Assembly (NCBI GenBank): GCA_022729835.1
Contig: DZBC01000162.1
Span: forward strand, 1-5,018
Direction of reading: 5' to 3'
Length of the DNA stretch: 5,018 nucleotides
Origin: Sulfuricurvum sp.
GTDB taxonomy: Bacteria > Campylobacterota > Campylobacteria > Campylobacterales > Sulfurimonadaceae
The position numbers were made by a program, and so were the translations under genes. The notes below the pieces were generated by a model, which ran no database searches, was not told the DNA's origin, and was given only the letters and a program-made list of their open reading frames with translations. Of the stretch, positions 1 to 5,018 are shown piece by piece. The stretch's first letter is position 1, and the number at the start of each line of letters is the position of its first letter.

Positions 1-163
1 GGTTGTAGTACTCCAGCCGCGCACTCAGCGCTTCATCTAAGGGGATCTGTAGCAGCGCGTCGCGTTTGGAGCGGTCAAAGTGCGGGGGAATCAAAAGCGA
101 TGAGAGACTGCGCAGATAGAAGCTGAATTTGCTGTTTTTGTTGGGGTCAAAACGCAGTTTCAT
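1..163 (-). CDS. N-terminal part of a probable LPS glycosyltransferase (family 90-like), cut by the window edge
   Basis: The minus strand is open from an ATG at 163 to the left edge, giving 54 residues that begin MKLRFDPNKNSKF and end ARLEYYN. The sequence is basic and hydrophobic, with FYLRSLSSLLIPPHF at about residues 15-29. The pattern of a short basic start, FYLR..., LIP.. and a later R(V/L)xYYN resembles the N-terminus of family 90 (CAP10-like) LPS glycosyltransferases of epsilonproteobacteria as I remember them. No catalytic residues lie in the window, so the product is a tentative inference. It is divergent from the toxin-antitoxin module and on the same strand as msbA and the phosphatase, which suits an LPS role. 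The ATG at 163 has no Shine-Dalgarno sequence, but it overlaps (ATGA) the stop of an 11-codon mini-ORF that has a strong one. Translational coupling or a frameshifted N-terminus is therefore possible. Confidence 0.5.
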   Translation of the reverse strand, partial: MKLRFDPNKNSKFSFYLRSLSSLLIPPHFDRSKRDALLQIPLDEALSARLEYYN

Positions 164-195
164 CGTGTCGTAAAGCCCATGTAAAATTGAACCAT
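160..195 (-). other. 11-codon mini-ORF (leader peptide or displaced N-terminus)
   Basis: On the minus strand an ATG at 195 follows a strong purine-rich ribosome binding site, GGGAGGGG (201-208), at a good spacing. It encodes MVQFYMGFTTR and stops at TGA 162-160, which overlaps the ATG at 163 of the left-hand gene. It could be a coupled leader peptide. It could also be the true start of the downstream protein, broken by a one-base change: the neighbouring frame reads LHGLYDT directly into MKLRF. Too short for any coding statistic. Confidence 0.3.
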
Positions 196-227
196 CTCTT
201 CCCCTCCCGACCCCGTTCTTTTGGGCG

Positions 228-233
228 ATTATA
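228..233 (-). promoter_or_regulatory. Predicted -10 box for the left-hand minus-strand gene
   Basis: A perfect TATAAT reads on the minus strand at 233-228, with a TG directly before it. The expected -35 position (about 251-256) reads AAAGAA and is not consensus. Transcription would start near 221, giving a leader of about 58 bases before the ATG at 163 and placing the GGGAGGGG Shine-Dalgarno sequence inside it. The box lies about 65 bases from the divergent toxin-antitoxin -10 box. Confidence 0.45.
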
Positions 234-266
234 CAGCAAACCGCACCGCCTTCTTTTGACGGATCG

Positions 267-280
267 CCTTACATGTAAGG
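267..280. promoter_or_regulatory. Perfect 14-bp palindrome, likely antitoxin operator
   Basis: CCTTACATGTAAGG is a perfect inverted repeat centred between 273 and 274. It lies about 36 bases upstream of the predicted start of the toxin-antitoxin transcript, so a bound dimer would cover the -35 region. Phd/YefM antitoxins are known to repress their own operons by binding short palindromes, which fits this position. Binding itself is inferred. Confidence 0.55.
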
Positions 281-303
281 TTTTTGACTCTTTTTGCTAC
301 AAT
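281..303 (+). promoter_or_regulatory. Predicted sigma-70 promoter of the toxin-antitoxin operon
   Basis: TGCTACAAT (295-303) is an extended -10 element with TACAAT at 298-303. Two TTTTT tracts, at 281-285 and 291-295, are spaced one helical turn apart. No -35 box lies at 17 bases; the TTGACT at 284-289 is only 8 bases away and cannot serve. Phased T-tracts plus an extended -10 box are the known style of Campylobacter and Helicobacter sigma-70 promoters. Transcription should begin near 309-311, about 24 bases before the antitoxin ATG. Confidence 0.6.
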
Positions 304-333
304 ACGCTAAAAAGTACGATTAAGGATACTATT

Positions 334-588
334 ATGATCATCACTGCGAATGAAGTCAAGACAAAGGGCGTCTCTCTTTTTGAAAAGATGCTGGAAAAAG
401 CGGACGAGCTGATTGTGAATGTCCGCGGAAAAAACAGATATGTTATCTTAGATATCGAGAGGTACAACGAGTTTAGACAAAATGAGCTCGACCTTGCCCA
501 CATGAAAGCCATGCAAGAGATCAAAGAGGGAAACTATAAAGTGCAAACAGCCGCGCAGCATATCAAAGAGCTGATGGATGAATTATAA
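334..588 (+). CDS. Type II toxin-antitoxin antitoxin, Phd/YefM family
   Basis: This 84-residue protein should neutralise the RelE/ParE-type toxin encoded next to it and repress the shared operon. Residues 1-50 match the Phd/YefM DNA-binding fold: MIITANEVKTKGVSLFEKM, then an I-V-NVRGKNRYVILDIERY block, which is the usual 'RGKxRYVVLDxExY' signature. Residues 55-84 (HMKAMQEIKEGNYK, then HIKELMDEL) are charged and helical, as expected for the toxin-binding tail. The start at 334 was chosen because AAGGA (322-326) lies 7 bases upstream and the family fold begins here. A longer frame open from 187 would include the promoter and operator and adds a residue run unlike any antitoxin. The gene overlaps the toxin by 11 bases, so translation is probably coupled. 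GC is about 43% by hand count over 361-840, visibly lower than in the flanking genes, suggesting acquisition. Confidence 0.9.
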   Translation: MIITANEVKTKGVSLFEKMLEKADELIVNVRGKNRYVILDIERYNEFRQNELDLAHMKAMQEIKEGNYKVQTAAQHIKELMDEL

Positions 589-853
589 AATTATCCGAAC
601 GGATGCCTATTTTAAAAAGCTAAAAAAGTTCATCAAAAAACACCCCGAAGTCTTGGAGCGGTACAGCAAAACGATGGAACTGCTCGAAATCGACCCTTAT
701 CACCCCTCTTTAAGACTGCATAAGCTACAGGGGAAACTAAGGGTCTACCACAGCGTTTCCATCACCATGCAGTATAGGGTGGTCATCGATTTCATCCTCA
801 ACGAAAAAGAGATCATTCCCATAGATATCGGTGCGCATGACGAGGTTTATTAG
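578..853 (+). CDS. Type II toxin, RelE/ParE superfamily (YafQ/YoeB-like)
   Basis: This 91-residue basic protein is the toxin of the module. The N-terminal half (MNYKIIRTDAYFKKLKKFIKK, then a helix to about residue 36) is the lysine-rich helical hairpin of the RelE fold. The C-terminal half carries HPSLRLHKLQGKL (42-54), YHSVSI (57-62), QYRVVIDF (65-72) and the closing DIGAHDEVY (83-91). Arg67, His87 and Tyr91 sit where RelE-type mRNA interferases usually place catalytic residues. Family knowledge suggests ribosome-dependent mRNA cleavage in the cytoplasm; ParE-type gyrase inhibition is less likely given the terminal H-D-E-V-Y. The ATG at 578 lies inside the end of the antitoxin gene, with a weak AAAGAG site 7 bases upstream, so toxin output probably depends on antitoxin translation. 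It appears intact. It ends 18 bases from the convergent phosphatase gene. Confidence 0.88.
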   Translation: MNYKIIRTDAYFKKLKKFIKKHPEVLERYSKTMELLEIDPYHPSLRLHKLQGKLRVYHSVSITMQYRVVIDFILNEKEIIPIDIGAHDEVY

Positions 854-871
854 GGAGATAATGCCCTCTTC

Positions 872-1465
872 TTAACGCGCGAAATTCTCCTCAAAGCGCC
901 CCGAAGCACGGCTCTGATAGCGGCGTAAAAAGTCGCCTTTGCCCGTCCCGTCGGCAAAGTTGCTACCATAGATGATCCAATGGGTCGCATCACGCGCCGC
1001 TTCACCGCTGTACCCTTCATACTCGGCGCGATACAGCGAGGAGTAGATCATGGCCCGTCCGGTGCCGTGGTAGCAGTGAATCAGCACCGGATAGACGCTG
1101 GGATCATCGAGCGTTTTAAAAAAGGCCTCAAGTGAGGCGCGCGTGGGGACTTGGCGTGAGGGAATGTGCACATGACGCACCCCTTCTAATGCAGCAAGTG
1201 CGTCGCGTTCTTTGGCGATATCGGTAGGCAGTTCGGGGTGTAGTGCGTCGCGAAGGCCCTGATGGCGCAGATCGATGACGGTTTTGATGCCGTATTTTTG
1301 AACCGTCTCGATCAGGCGCTCTGTGGGCATGGCGCCCGATTTGTAGACCTTATCGGGGGTGATCGTCTCGAACTGGTAGGTCACCTCTTTGTAGAAAAAA
1401 TAACCTCCGACAACCAAGCCAAGCGCTACCAAAGCGGCACCAAAAGGTTTCAACAGACGTTTCAT
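872..1465 (-). CDS. Membrane-anchored dual-specificity/tyrosine phosphatase-like protein
   Basis: From ATG 1465 the product is 197 residues. Residues 6-25 are a hydrophobic segment (FGAALVALGLVVGGYFFY) after a basic MKRLLKP, so it is either a signal anchor or an uncleaved signal peptide; the catalytic domain would face the periplasm. The domain follows the SIW14-like DSP pattern: ITPDKVYKSGAMP, then YGIKTVIDLRH, then VRHVHIPSR, LDDPSVYPVLIHC and the P-loop HCYHGTGR (Cys131, Arg137), matching HCx5R. Chemistry would be phosphate-ester hydrolysis through a phospho-cysteine. Two oddities: the residue after the P-loop Arg is Ala138, where Ser or Thr usually assists hydrolysis, and no clear general-acid Asp follows HVHIPSR. 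The substrate is unknown; protein phosphotyrosine, a lipid phosphate or an LPS phosphate are all possible. It lies 11 bases after the msbA stop, presumably in one transcript. An alternative ATG at 1480 (202 residues) overlaps the msbA stop but lacks a ribosome binding site. Confidence 0.8.
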   Translation of the reverse strand: MKRLLKPFGAALVALGLVVGGYFFYKEVTYQFETITPDKVYKSGAMPTERLIETVQKYGIKTVIDLRHQGLRDALHPELPTDIAKERDALAALEGVRHVHIPSRQVPTRASLEAFFKTLDDPSVYPVLIHCYHGTGRAMIYSSLYRAEYEGYSGEAARDATHWIIYGSNFADGTGKGDFLRRYQSRASGRFEENFAR

Positions 1466-1468
1466 TAA

Positions 1469-1476
1469 CCCTCCTC
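1469..1476 (-). promoter_or_regulatory. Ribosome binding site deciding the phosphatase start
   Basis: GAGGAGGG on the minus strand sits 3 bases before the ATG at 1465 (4 bases if AGGAGG is taken as the core), a little close but very strong. If the upstream ATG at 1480 were used, this sequence would be coding (it would encode part of MRGGL), which is the usual sign of a start called too early. The first ATG keeps an ATGA overlap with the msbA stop, so dual starts are not excluded. Confidence 0.6.
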
Positions 1477-3174
1477 TCATCGCATCAGCCGCGCAAAGGT
1501 AGCCGAGCGCGCGGCCAGCTCCTCATAGCTACCTCGATCAACAATCCGCCCCGCTTCAAAGACCAAGATGGTATCGGCGTGTTTGATGGTGTCGAGCCGA
1601 TGGGCGATAATGAGGGTGATCTTATCCTTGCAGTAGGCCTCAAGCGCCTTTTGGATACGCATTTCGCTGGCATTATCGAGTGCGCTCGTGGCCTCATCAA
1701 GGATCAAGACCGAAGCGTGTTTGTAGATGGCACGCGCGATGGCAATCCGCTGGCGCTGGCCGCCTGAGAGGTTGGCGCCGAACTCCTCCATCGTGGTGTA
1801 GATGCCCTGTGAGAGGTTTTGGGCAAACTCCAGCGCGTCGGCTTGGCGCAGCGCTTCGAGTACCCGCGCCTCATCCACTGCTTCGCCATACGCCACATTG
1901 GCCGCGAGCGTATCTTGAAAGATGTAGACCCGCTGGGTGACGATGGCGATATGCGATCTGAGCGAGTGCTGGGTAAAGCTTTTGAGCGGTGCGCCGTTGA
2001 TGCGAATCTCCCCGCCCGTGGCGTCATAAAAGCGCAGCAGCAGGTTAATGAGCGAACTCTTGCCGCCGCCGCTATCACCCACGAGTGCAACCGTTGCTCC
2101 GGCATGTAGGCCGAGATCGATCCCGCGCAGTGCTTGTTTGTCGCCGTAATGCAGATCGACTTGTTCAAAATCGATACATGTAATATCCGTATCCAGCGTC
2201 TGCGCTCCGTCGATAATGCGCTCCTCATGATCAAGCATCGTAAAGACCCGCTCGCTCGCCGCTACGGCGTCTTGGATCTTGCCATAGATGGAGCCGATGC
2301 GCCGAATCGGCTGAAACGCCAGCCCCACGGCGGTGATAAAGGCGGTAAACTCCCCCACGCTCATGCGCCCCTCATAGACTTCGTGGCCGCCTACAAAGAT
2401 GATCGCGGCAAGCGCCGAAGCGCCCAAAATCTCCATGATGGGCGAGATCAGTTCGGCGGTGTAGACCGATTTCATGTTGAGGCGGAAAAAGTGGTTGTTC
2501 TCTTTGGCGAAGCGACCCAGCTCATAATCTTCGGTGGCGTTGGCCTTGATCACTTCGGAGTTGTTGAAGACTTCGGTGAGGCGTGTGACCACGTCGGCGT
2601 TTTTGGCCTGAGATTTGTGCGAGAGCCGCTTGAGGCGTCTGGCAATACGCAGCAACGGCACCACGATCAGCGGAATCACGATAAAGGCGTAGAAGCTCAG
2701 CGAGGGGTTGAGAAAGACCACATACCCCACCAGCGCTACCACAGTAAGGCTCTCGCGAATCAGATCAGGCAGCATATCGGAGACGAAGTACTGGATGCGG
2801 TTGATGTCGTTGGTAAGCCGCGAAATCAGCTCACCGCTGCGGTTGGCGTAGAGAAAGCCCATATCGGCGTGCAGGAGTTTAGCGAGTAGTTTTTCACGAA
2901 AACGCGAGACGATATGTAGTCCGATGTATTTGGTAAAGACGCTTTGCAGATAACGCCCGACCGATTTGATGACATAAATGGCGACAATTCCCAGCGGAAT
3001 AAGGGTGAGCATCGCTTCGTCTTTGTTGATGAACATCTCATCCATCAGCGGCTTCATGATGTGCGCCGTGGCGGTGGTGGCACCAACGGTGAGGATGATG
3101 CCAAAAACCACGATCAGGTAGTAGCGCTTGTACTCTTTGAGGTAGGGCCAGTAGCGTAAAAAGACAGATCGCAT
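1477..3174 (-). CDS. msbA: Lipid A/LPS export ABC transporter, MsbA type
   Basis: A complete 565-residue half-transporter, close to the 582 residues of E. coli MsbA. It flips lipid A-core LPS across the inner membrane as a homodimer, driven by ATP. Residues 1-300 form the exporter domain, with hydrophobic segments at about 17-40, 55-78, 140-157, 160-178, 245-262 and 275-295. It contains the family-typical RSGELISRLTNDINRIQ (112-128). The nucleotide-binding domain has A-loop Tyr343, Walker A GDSGGGKSS (366-374), Q-loop Gln414, signature LSGGQ (469-473), Walker B VLILDE (489-494, catalytic Glu494), D-loop SALD (497-500) and H-loop His525. Every catalytic motif is intact. The start at 3174 has AGGAG 4 bases upstream and an extended -10 box behind it. 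The phosphatase follows in the same direction and the LPS kinase is divergent, supporting an LPS rather than a drug or peptide substrate. A general multidrug exporter of the same fold is the main alternative. Confidence 0.93.
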   Translation of the reverse strand: MRSVFLRYWPYLKEYKRYYLIVVFGIILTVGATTATAHIMKPLMDEMFINKDEAMLTLIPLGIVAIYVIKSVGRYLQSVFTKYIGLHIVSRFREKLLAKLLHADMGFLYANRSGELISRLTNDINRIQYFVSDMLPDLIRESLTVVALVGYVVFLNPSLSFYAFIVIPLIVVPLLRIARRLKRLSHKSQAKNADVVTRLTEVFNNSEVIKANATEDYELGRFAKENNHFFRLNMKSVYTAELISPIMEILGASALAAIIFVGGHEVYEGRMSVGEFTAFITAVGLAFQPIRRIGSIYGKIQDAVAASERVFTMLDHEERIIDGAQTLDTDITCIDFEQVDLHYGDKQALRGIDLGLHAGATVALVGDSGGGKSSLINLLLRFYDATGGEIRINGAPLKSFTQHSLRSHIAIVTQRVYIFQDTLAANVAYGEAVDEARVLEALRQADALEFAQNLSQGIYTTMEEFGANLSGGQRQRIAIARAIYKHASVLILDEATSALDNASEMRIQKALEAYCKDKITLIIAHRLDTIKHADTILVFEAGRIVDRGSYEELAARSATFARLMR

Positions 3175-3197
3175 GCAACTCCTATAATAAGAAACGC

Positions 3198-3206
3198 ATT
3201 ATACCA
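3198..3206 (-). promoter_or_regulatory. Predicted extended -10 promoter of the msbA-phosphatase unit
   Basis: TGGTATAAT reads on the minus strand from 3206 to 3198, a perfect TGnTATAAT extended -10 element. Transcription would start near 3191, leaving a leader of about 17 bases that contains the AGGAG site (3179-3183). No consensus -35 box is visible near 3221-3226. Its upstream contact region overlaps the divergent kinase promoter. Confidence 0.65.
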
Positions 3207-3211
3207 CTCGC

Positions 3212-3217
3212 TATAAT
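3212..3217 (+). promoter_or_regulatory. Predicted -10 box of the LPS kinase operon
   Basis: A perfect TATAAT on the plus strand would start transcription near 3224, about 19 bases before the kinase ATG at 3243. The expected -35 site (about 3189-3194) reads AAGAAA and is not consensus. The box starts 9 bases after the msbA -10 box ends, so the two promoters lie back to back. An ATG at 3216 overlaps this box and is therefore unlikely to be a translation start. Confidence 0.55.
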
Positions 3218-3242
3218 GGCGCATCCAAAACGAGGCGAAGTG

Positions 3243-3983
3243 ATGAAAAAAATAGTGATTCACGGCGATTTTGAGCGTTATCGCTCAGAGCTTGAAGCGG
3301 TAGAGCGGCTGTTTGACGCATCGGCGCAGAGCATCCACAAAGCGCGCAACGAGCTACGCATCGCCGCACTTGGCGATACGCGCGTCGTCATCAAAGCCTT
3401 TCGCATCCCCAACCTGCTCAACCGCGTCGTTTATGCGTGGCTGCGCCCCTCCAAAGCCGCAAAATCTTATGCCAACGCCCTAAACCTTTTAGCGCTCGGT
3501 ATCGACACCCCACAACCCGTAGCCATGATCGAAGAGCATACATTGGGACTTTTTGGACGCAGCTATTACGTCTCACGGCATGAACCTTATGACTTCACCA
3601 TCCGTGAAGCCCTGCATCACAAAATAGAGGATCATGAAGCCGTGATCGATGCGTTTGTGAATTTTACCTATGGCTTACATGCAAAGGGAGTCTGGCATGA
3701 AGACTACTCCCCGGGCAATATCCTGATCCGCCGCGAGAATGGGGGATATCGCTTTATGCTCGTCGATATCAACCGAATGCGTTTTGCCGCCGTAACGCCC
3801 AAGCAGGGTTGTGCCAACTTTGCCAAGTTATGGGCACGTAGCGAAGATCTCATACAGATGGCGCAGCGCTACGCCGATCTCTCGTCGATACCCCCGCAAG
3901 CGTGTCTGGAGCTGATGCGCCGATACGCGCATAGGGTGGTAACCGTCAAAAAATTCAAACGACTTTTCAAGGAGAAGCCATGA
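3243..3983 (+). CDS. Lipopolysaccharide kinase, Kdo/WaaP/InaA family
   Basis: This 246-residue cytoplasmic kinase-fold protein probably phosphorylates a sugar (Kdo or heptose) of the LPS inner core, adding the negative charges that divalent cations bridge in the outer membrane. Visible landmarks are the ATP-anchoring Lys51 in VVIKAF (48-53); the family-typical GIDTPQPVAMIEE (86-98); a catalytic loop H152-E-D-Y-S-P-G-N159 with Asp154 as base and Asn159 as metal ligand; and LVDINRMRF (173-181), where Asp175 replaces the DFG Asp. The start at 3243 (MKKIVIHGDF) has GAGG 7 bases upstream. The ATG at 3216, which would add nine residues, lies in the predicted -10 box. The stop overlaps the next ATG (ATGA), so the two products are probably made together. 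The exact sugar acceptor cannot be read from the sequence; a protein or small-molecule kinase of the same fold is less likely given the msbA neighbour. Confidence 0.8.
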   Translation: MKKIVIHGDFERYRSELEAVERLFDASAQSIHKARNELRIAALGDTRVVIKAFRIPNLLNRVVYAWLRPSKAAKSYANALNLLALGIDTPQPVAMIEEHTLGLFGRSYYVSRHEPYDFTIREALHHKIEDHEAVIDAFVNFTYGLHAKGVWHEDYSPGNILIRRENGGYRFMLVDINRMRFAAVTPKQGCANFAKLWARSEDLIQMAQRYADLSSIPPQACLELMRRYAHRVVTVKKFKRLFKEKP

Positions 3984-5018
3984 GCGATTTTCTCTATTCC
4001 AAGCAGAGCGATGCGTCGGCATTAGGCGACGCTTTGGCTTCAATCTATACGCAAGATACCCCCGAAATCAAGAGCTTTAGCGGAAGCTGGGGCACACTGG
4101 CACTCACACCCAACCATTACGGCGGGTTTGAGGTGCATGAAGACGCACGCCACCTTTGCGCGGTGATCGGCGCTCCTTTGCTGGAGTGGTGCTCCAATGC
4201 CTTTTTGGGTAGTGCAGGGGGCAATGAAGGAACAAGGGCACTGATGCAGCGCTATCTGGAGGGGTCGCTGTGCTGGGATGAAGAGGTGAGCGGACCGTTT
4301 GTCTTTGTGCTGATCGATAAAGAGGCGCAAACACTGGTTTATGCCACCGATTTGATGCTCTTTATTCCCGTTTATCGCTATGGTGAGGGTGAGATGATCG
4401 GCACGCATGTGGACGCCTTGGCGCTAGCGGCTGGATGTTGCGAAGCGGTTGATTGGGCTTCGGTGGGCGATTTTATCCTCAATCATGTCGTGACGTTTCC
4501 CTATACGACCTACACCTCCATACGCCAAAGCGAGCCCTCCGCACTCTATCTCACGACGGGGTACACGCATTATTGGCAGCCTCTCGAAACTGAAGCCTTT
4601 GGGTCGCTTGAAGCGGCGGCAACCGCCCTGCGCCACGCACTCCAGCACTATGTCGAAGCCGTATGCGAAGGGATGAAGCAGGTGGGCGCTTTTGTGAGTC
4701 CCGGCGAAGACTCAAGGGCTGTTTTGGGGATGTTGCCTTTACATGTATCGACAGAGGCGTTTCATTACGCTCGGGGCGTTCCTGCAGAAGAGGAGATCGT
4801 CCGTGAGGTTTGCGCCGCTTATGGTGCACATCTGCATACGATTGAGCGCGACGGCTATTTTTATCTGGATATTTTGCCCGAAGCAACGCGCCTCATCGGC
4901 AGTATGCATCAGTACTCTCATGCCCACGTTTTGGGACTGCACCGTGATTGGAATCTGCCGCAGTATCTGGCGGTCTTTGGCGGTTATCTTGCGGACTCTC
5001 TGCATAAAGGGGTGTACG
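3980..5018 (+). CDS. Asparagine-synthetase-like ATP-pyrophosphatase, C-terminus beyond the window
   Basis: The frame is open for 346 codons to the right edge. AAGGAG (3969-3974) lies 5 bases before the ATG, which overlaps the kinase stop. Residues 1 to about 190 resemble a class II glutamine amidotransferase domain in outline: YLEGSLCWDEEVSGPFVFVL (92-111), then ATDLMLFIPVYRY (122-134), in the place of the usual 'DRxGxxPLYY' stretch. However, residue 2 is Ser, not the catalytic Cys, so glutamine hydrolysis is not expected here. The synthetase-like half has a PP-loop-like FVSPGEDSR (238-246), in place of SGGxDS, and VFGGYLADSLHKG (332-344), resembling the later GG.GGDE region. Family chemistry is adenylation of a carboxylate and amide formation; relatives act in asparagine, antibiotic, lasso-peptide and surface-polysaccharide pathways. 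The substrate is unknown. Pairing with the LPS kinase suggests envelope modification. Several Cys residues (C60, C71, C98, C153, C154) are scattered and match no known metal site. Confidence 0.75.
   Translation, partial: MSDFLYSKQSDASALGDALASIYTQDTPEIKSFSGSWGTLALTPNHYGGFEVHEDARHLCAVIGAPLLEWCSNAFLGSAGGNEGTRALMQRYLEGSLCWDEEVSGPFVFVLIDKEAQTLVYATDLMLFIPVYRYGEGEMIGTHVDALALAAGCCEAVDWASVGDFILNHVVTFPYTTYTSIRQSEPSALYLTTGYTHYWQPLETEAFGSLEAAATALRHALQHYVEAVCEGMKQVGAFVSPGEDSRAVLGMLPLHVSTEAFHYARGVPAEEEIVREVCAAYGAHLHTIERDGYFYLDILPEATRLIGSMHQYSHAHVLGLHRDWNLPQYLAVFGGYLADSLHKGVY

Noticed and set aside
284..289. TTGACT as the -35 box of the toxin-antitoxin promoter
   Set aside because: It is only 8 bases from the -10 box, too close for sigma-70 spacing.
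187..333. N-terminal extension of the antitoxin from an ATG at 187
   Set aside because: It would cover the operator, the T-tracts and the -10 box, has no matching family sequence, and a proper AAGGA site precedes the ATG at 334.
852..867. Hairpin AGGG...CCCT between the toxin and phosphatase genes as a terminator
   Set aside because: The stem has only four or five pairs around an 8-base loop and no real T-run follows on either strand.
2134..2889. 251-codon open frame on the plus strand inside msbA
   Set aside because: It is fully antisense to an intact msbA with all motifs. Its product is rich in His, Asp and Arg with no recognisable domain, and long antisense frames are common opposite GC-rich genes.
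3216..3242. Kinase start at the ATG in TATAATGG
   Set aside because: This ATG overlaps the predicted -10 box and has no ribosome binding site, whereas ATG 3243 has GAGG at 7 bases.
4040..4408. 122-codon open frame on the minus strand opposite the asparagine-synthetase-like gene
   Set aside because: The plus-strand frame is continuous from 3980 to the window end with recognisable motifs; the antisense product has no family features.
1..5018. CRISPR arrays, tRNA or rRNA genes, insertion-sequence ends, origins
   Set aside because: No repeated spacers, tRNA-like cloverleaf, rRNA sequence, transposase fragment or terminal inverted repeats were seen by eye in the window.

Overview
The window reads as part of an envelope (lipopolysaccharide, LPS) locus from a Gram-negative bacterium. 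The best guess is Campylobacterota (Epsilonproteobacteria) with fairly high GC in its core genes. The MsbA sequence has wording I associate with that phylum (FINKDEAML near the N-terminus, FNN.EVIKAN.TE.YE mid-domain, and a Q-loop reading IAIVTQRVYIF). One promoter also has the style described for Campylobacter and Helicobacter: phased T-tracts and an extended -10 box instead of a -35 box. The genus cannot be fixed from the window.

Layout, left to right. (1) Positions 1-163, minus strand: the N-terminal 54 residues of a gene running off the left edge, tentatively a family-90-type LPS glycosyltransferase. Its leader carries a perfect TATAAT box and a well-placed 11-codon mini-ORF. (2) Positions 267-853, plus strand: a complete type II toxin-antitoxin module (Phd/YefM-type antitoxin, RelE/ParE-type toxin) with its own operator palindrome and promoter. 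It is more AT-rich than its neighbours and runs against the flanking minus-strand genes. (3) Positions 872-3174, minus strand: a two-gene unit, msbA (lipid A/LPS flippase) followed by a membrane-anchored dual-specificity-type phosphatase. (4) Positions 3175-3242: a 68-base divergent control region with two back-to-back TATAAT boxes. (5) Positions 3243-5018, plus strand: a Kdo/WaaP/InaA-type LPS kinase overlapping by ATGA a large asparagine-synthetase-like gene cut by the right edge.

Together the core genes suggest building, decorating and exporting LPS. A kinase would add phosphate to the inner core. An ATP-pyrophosphatase (asparagine-synthetase fold) protein translated with it may form an amide or other ligation product. 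MsbA moves the lipid A-core across the inner membrane. A membrane-tethered phosphatase made with MsbA could act on a protein or on a lipid or sugar phosphate. The toxin-antitoxin pair looks like a later insertion between the phosphatase and the left-hand glycosyltransferase-like gene. The most interesting points are the atypical asparagine-synthetase-like partner of the kinase, the phosphatase with an altered P-loop beside msbA, and the near-symmetrical divergent promoter.
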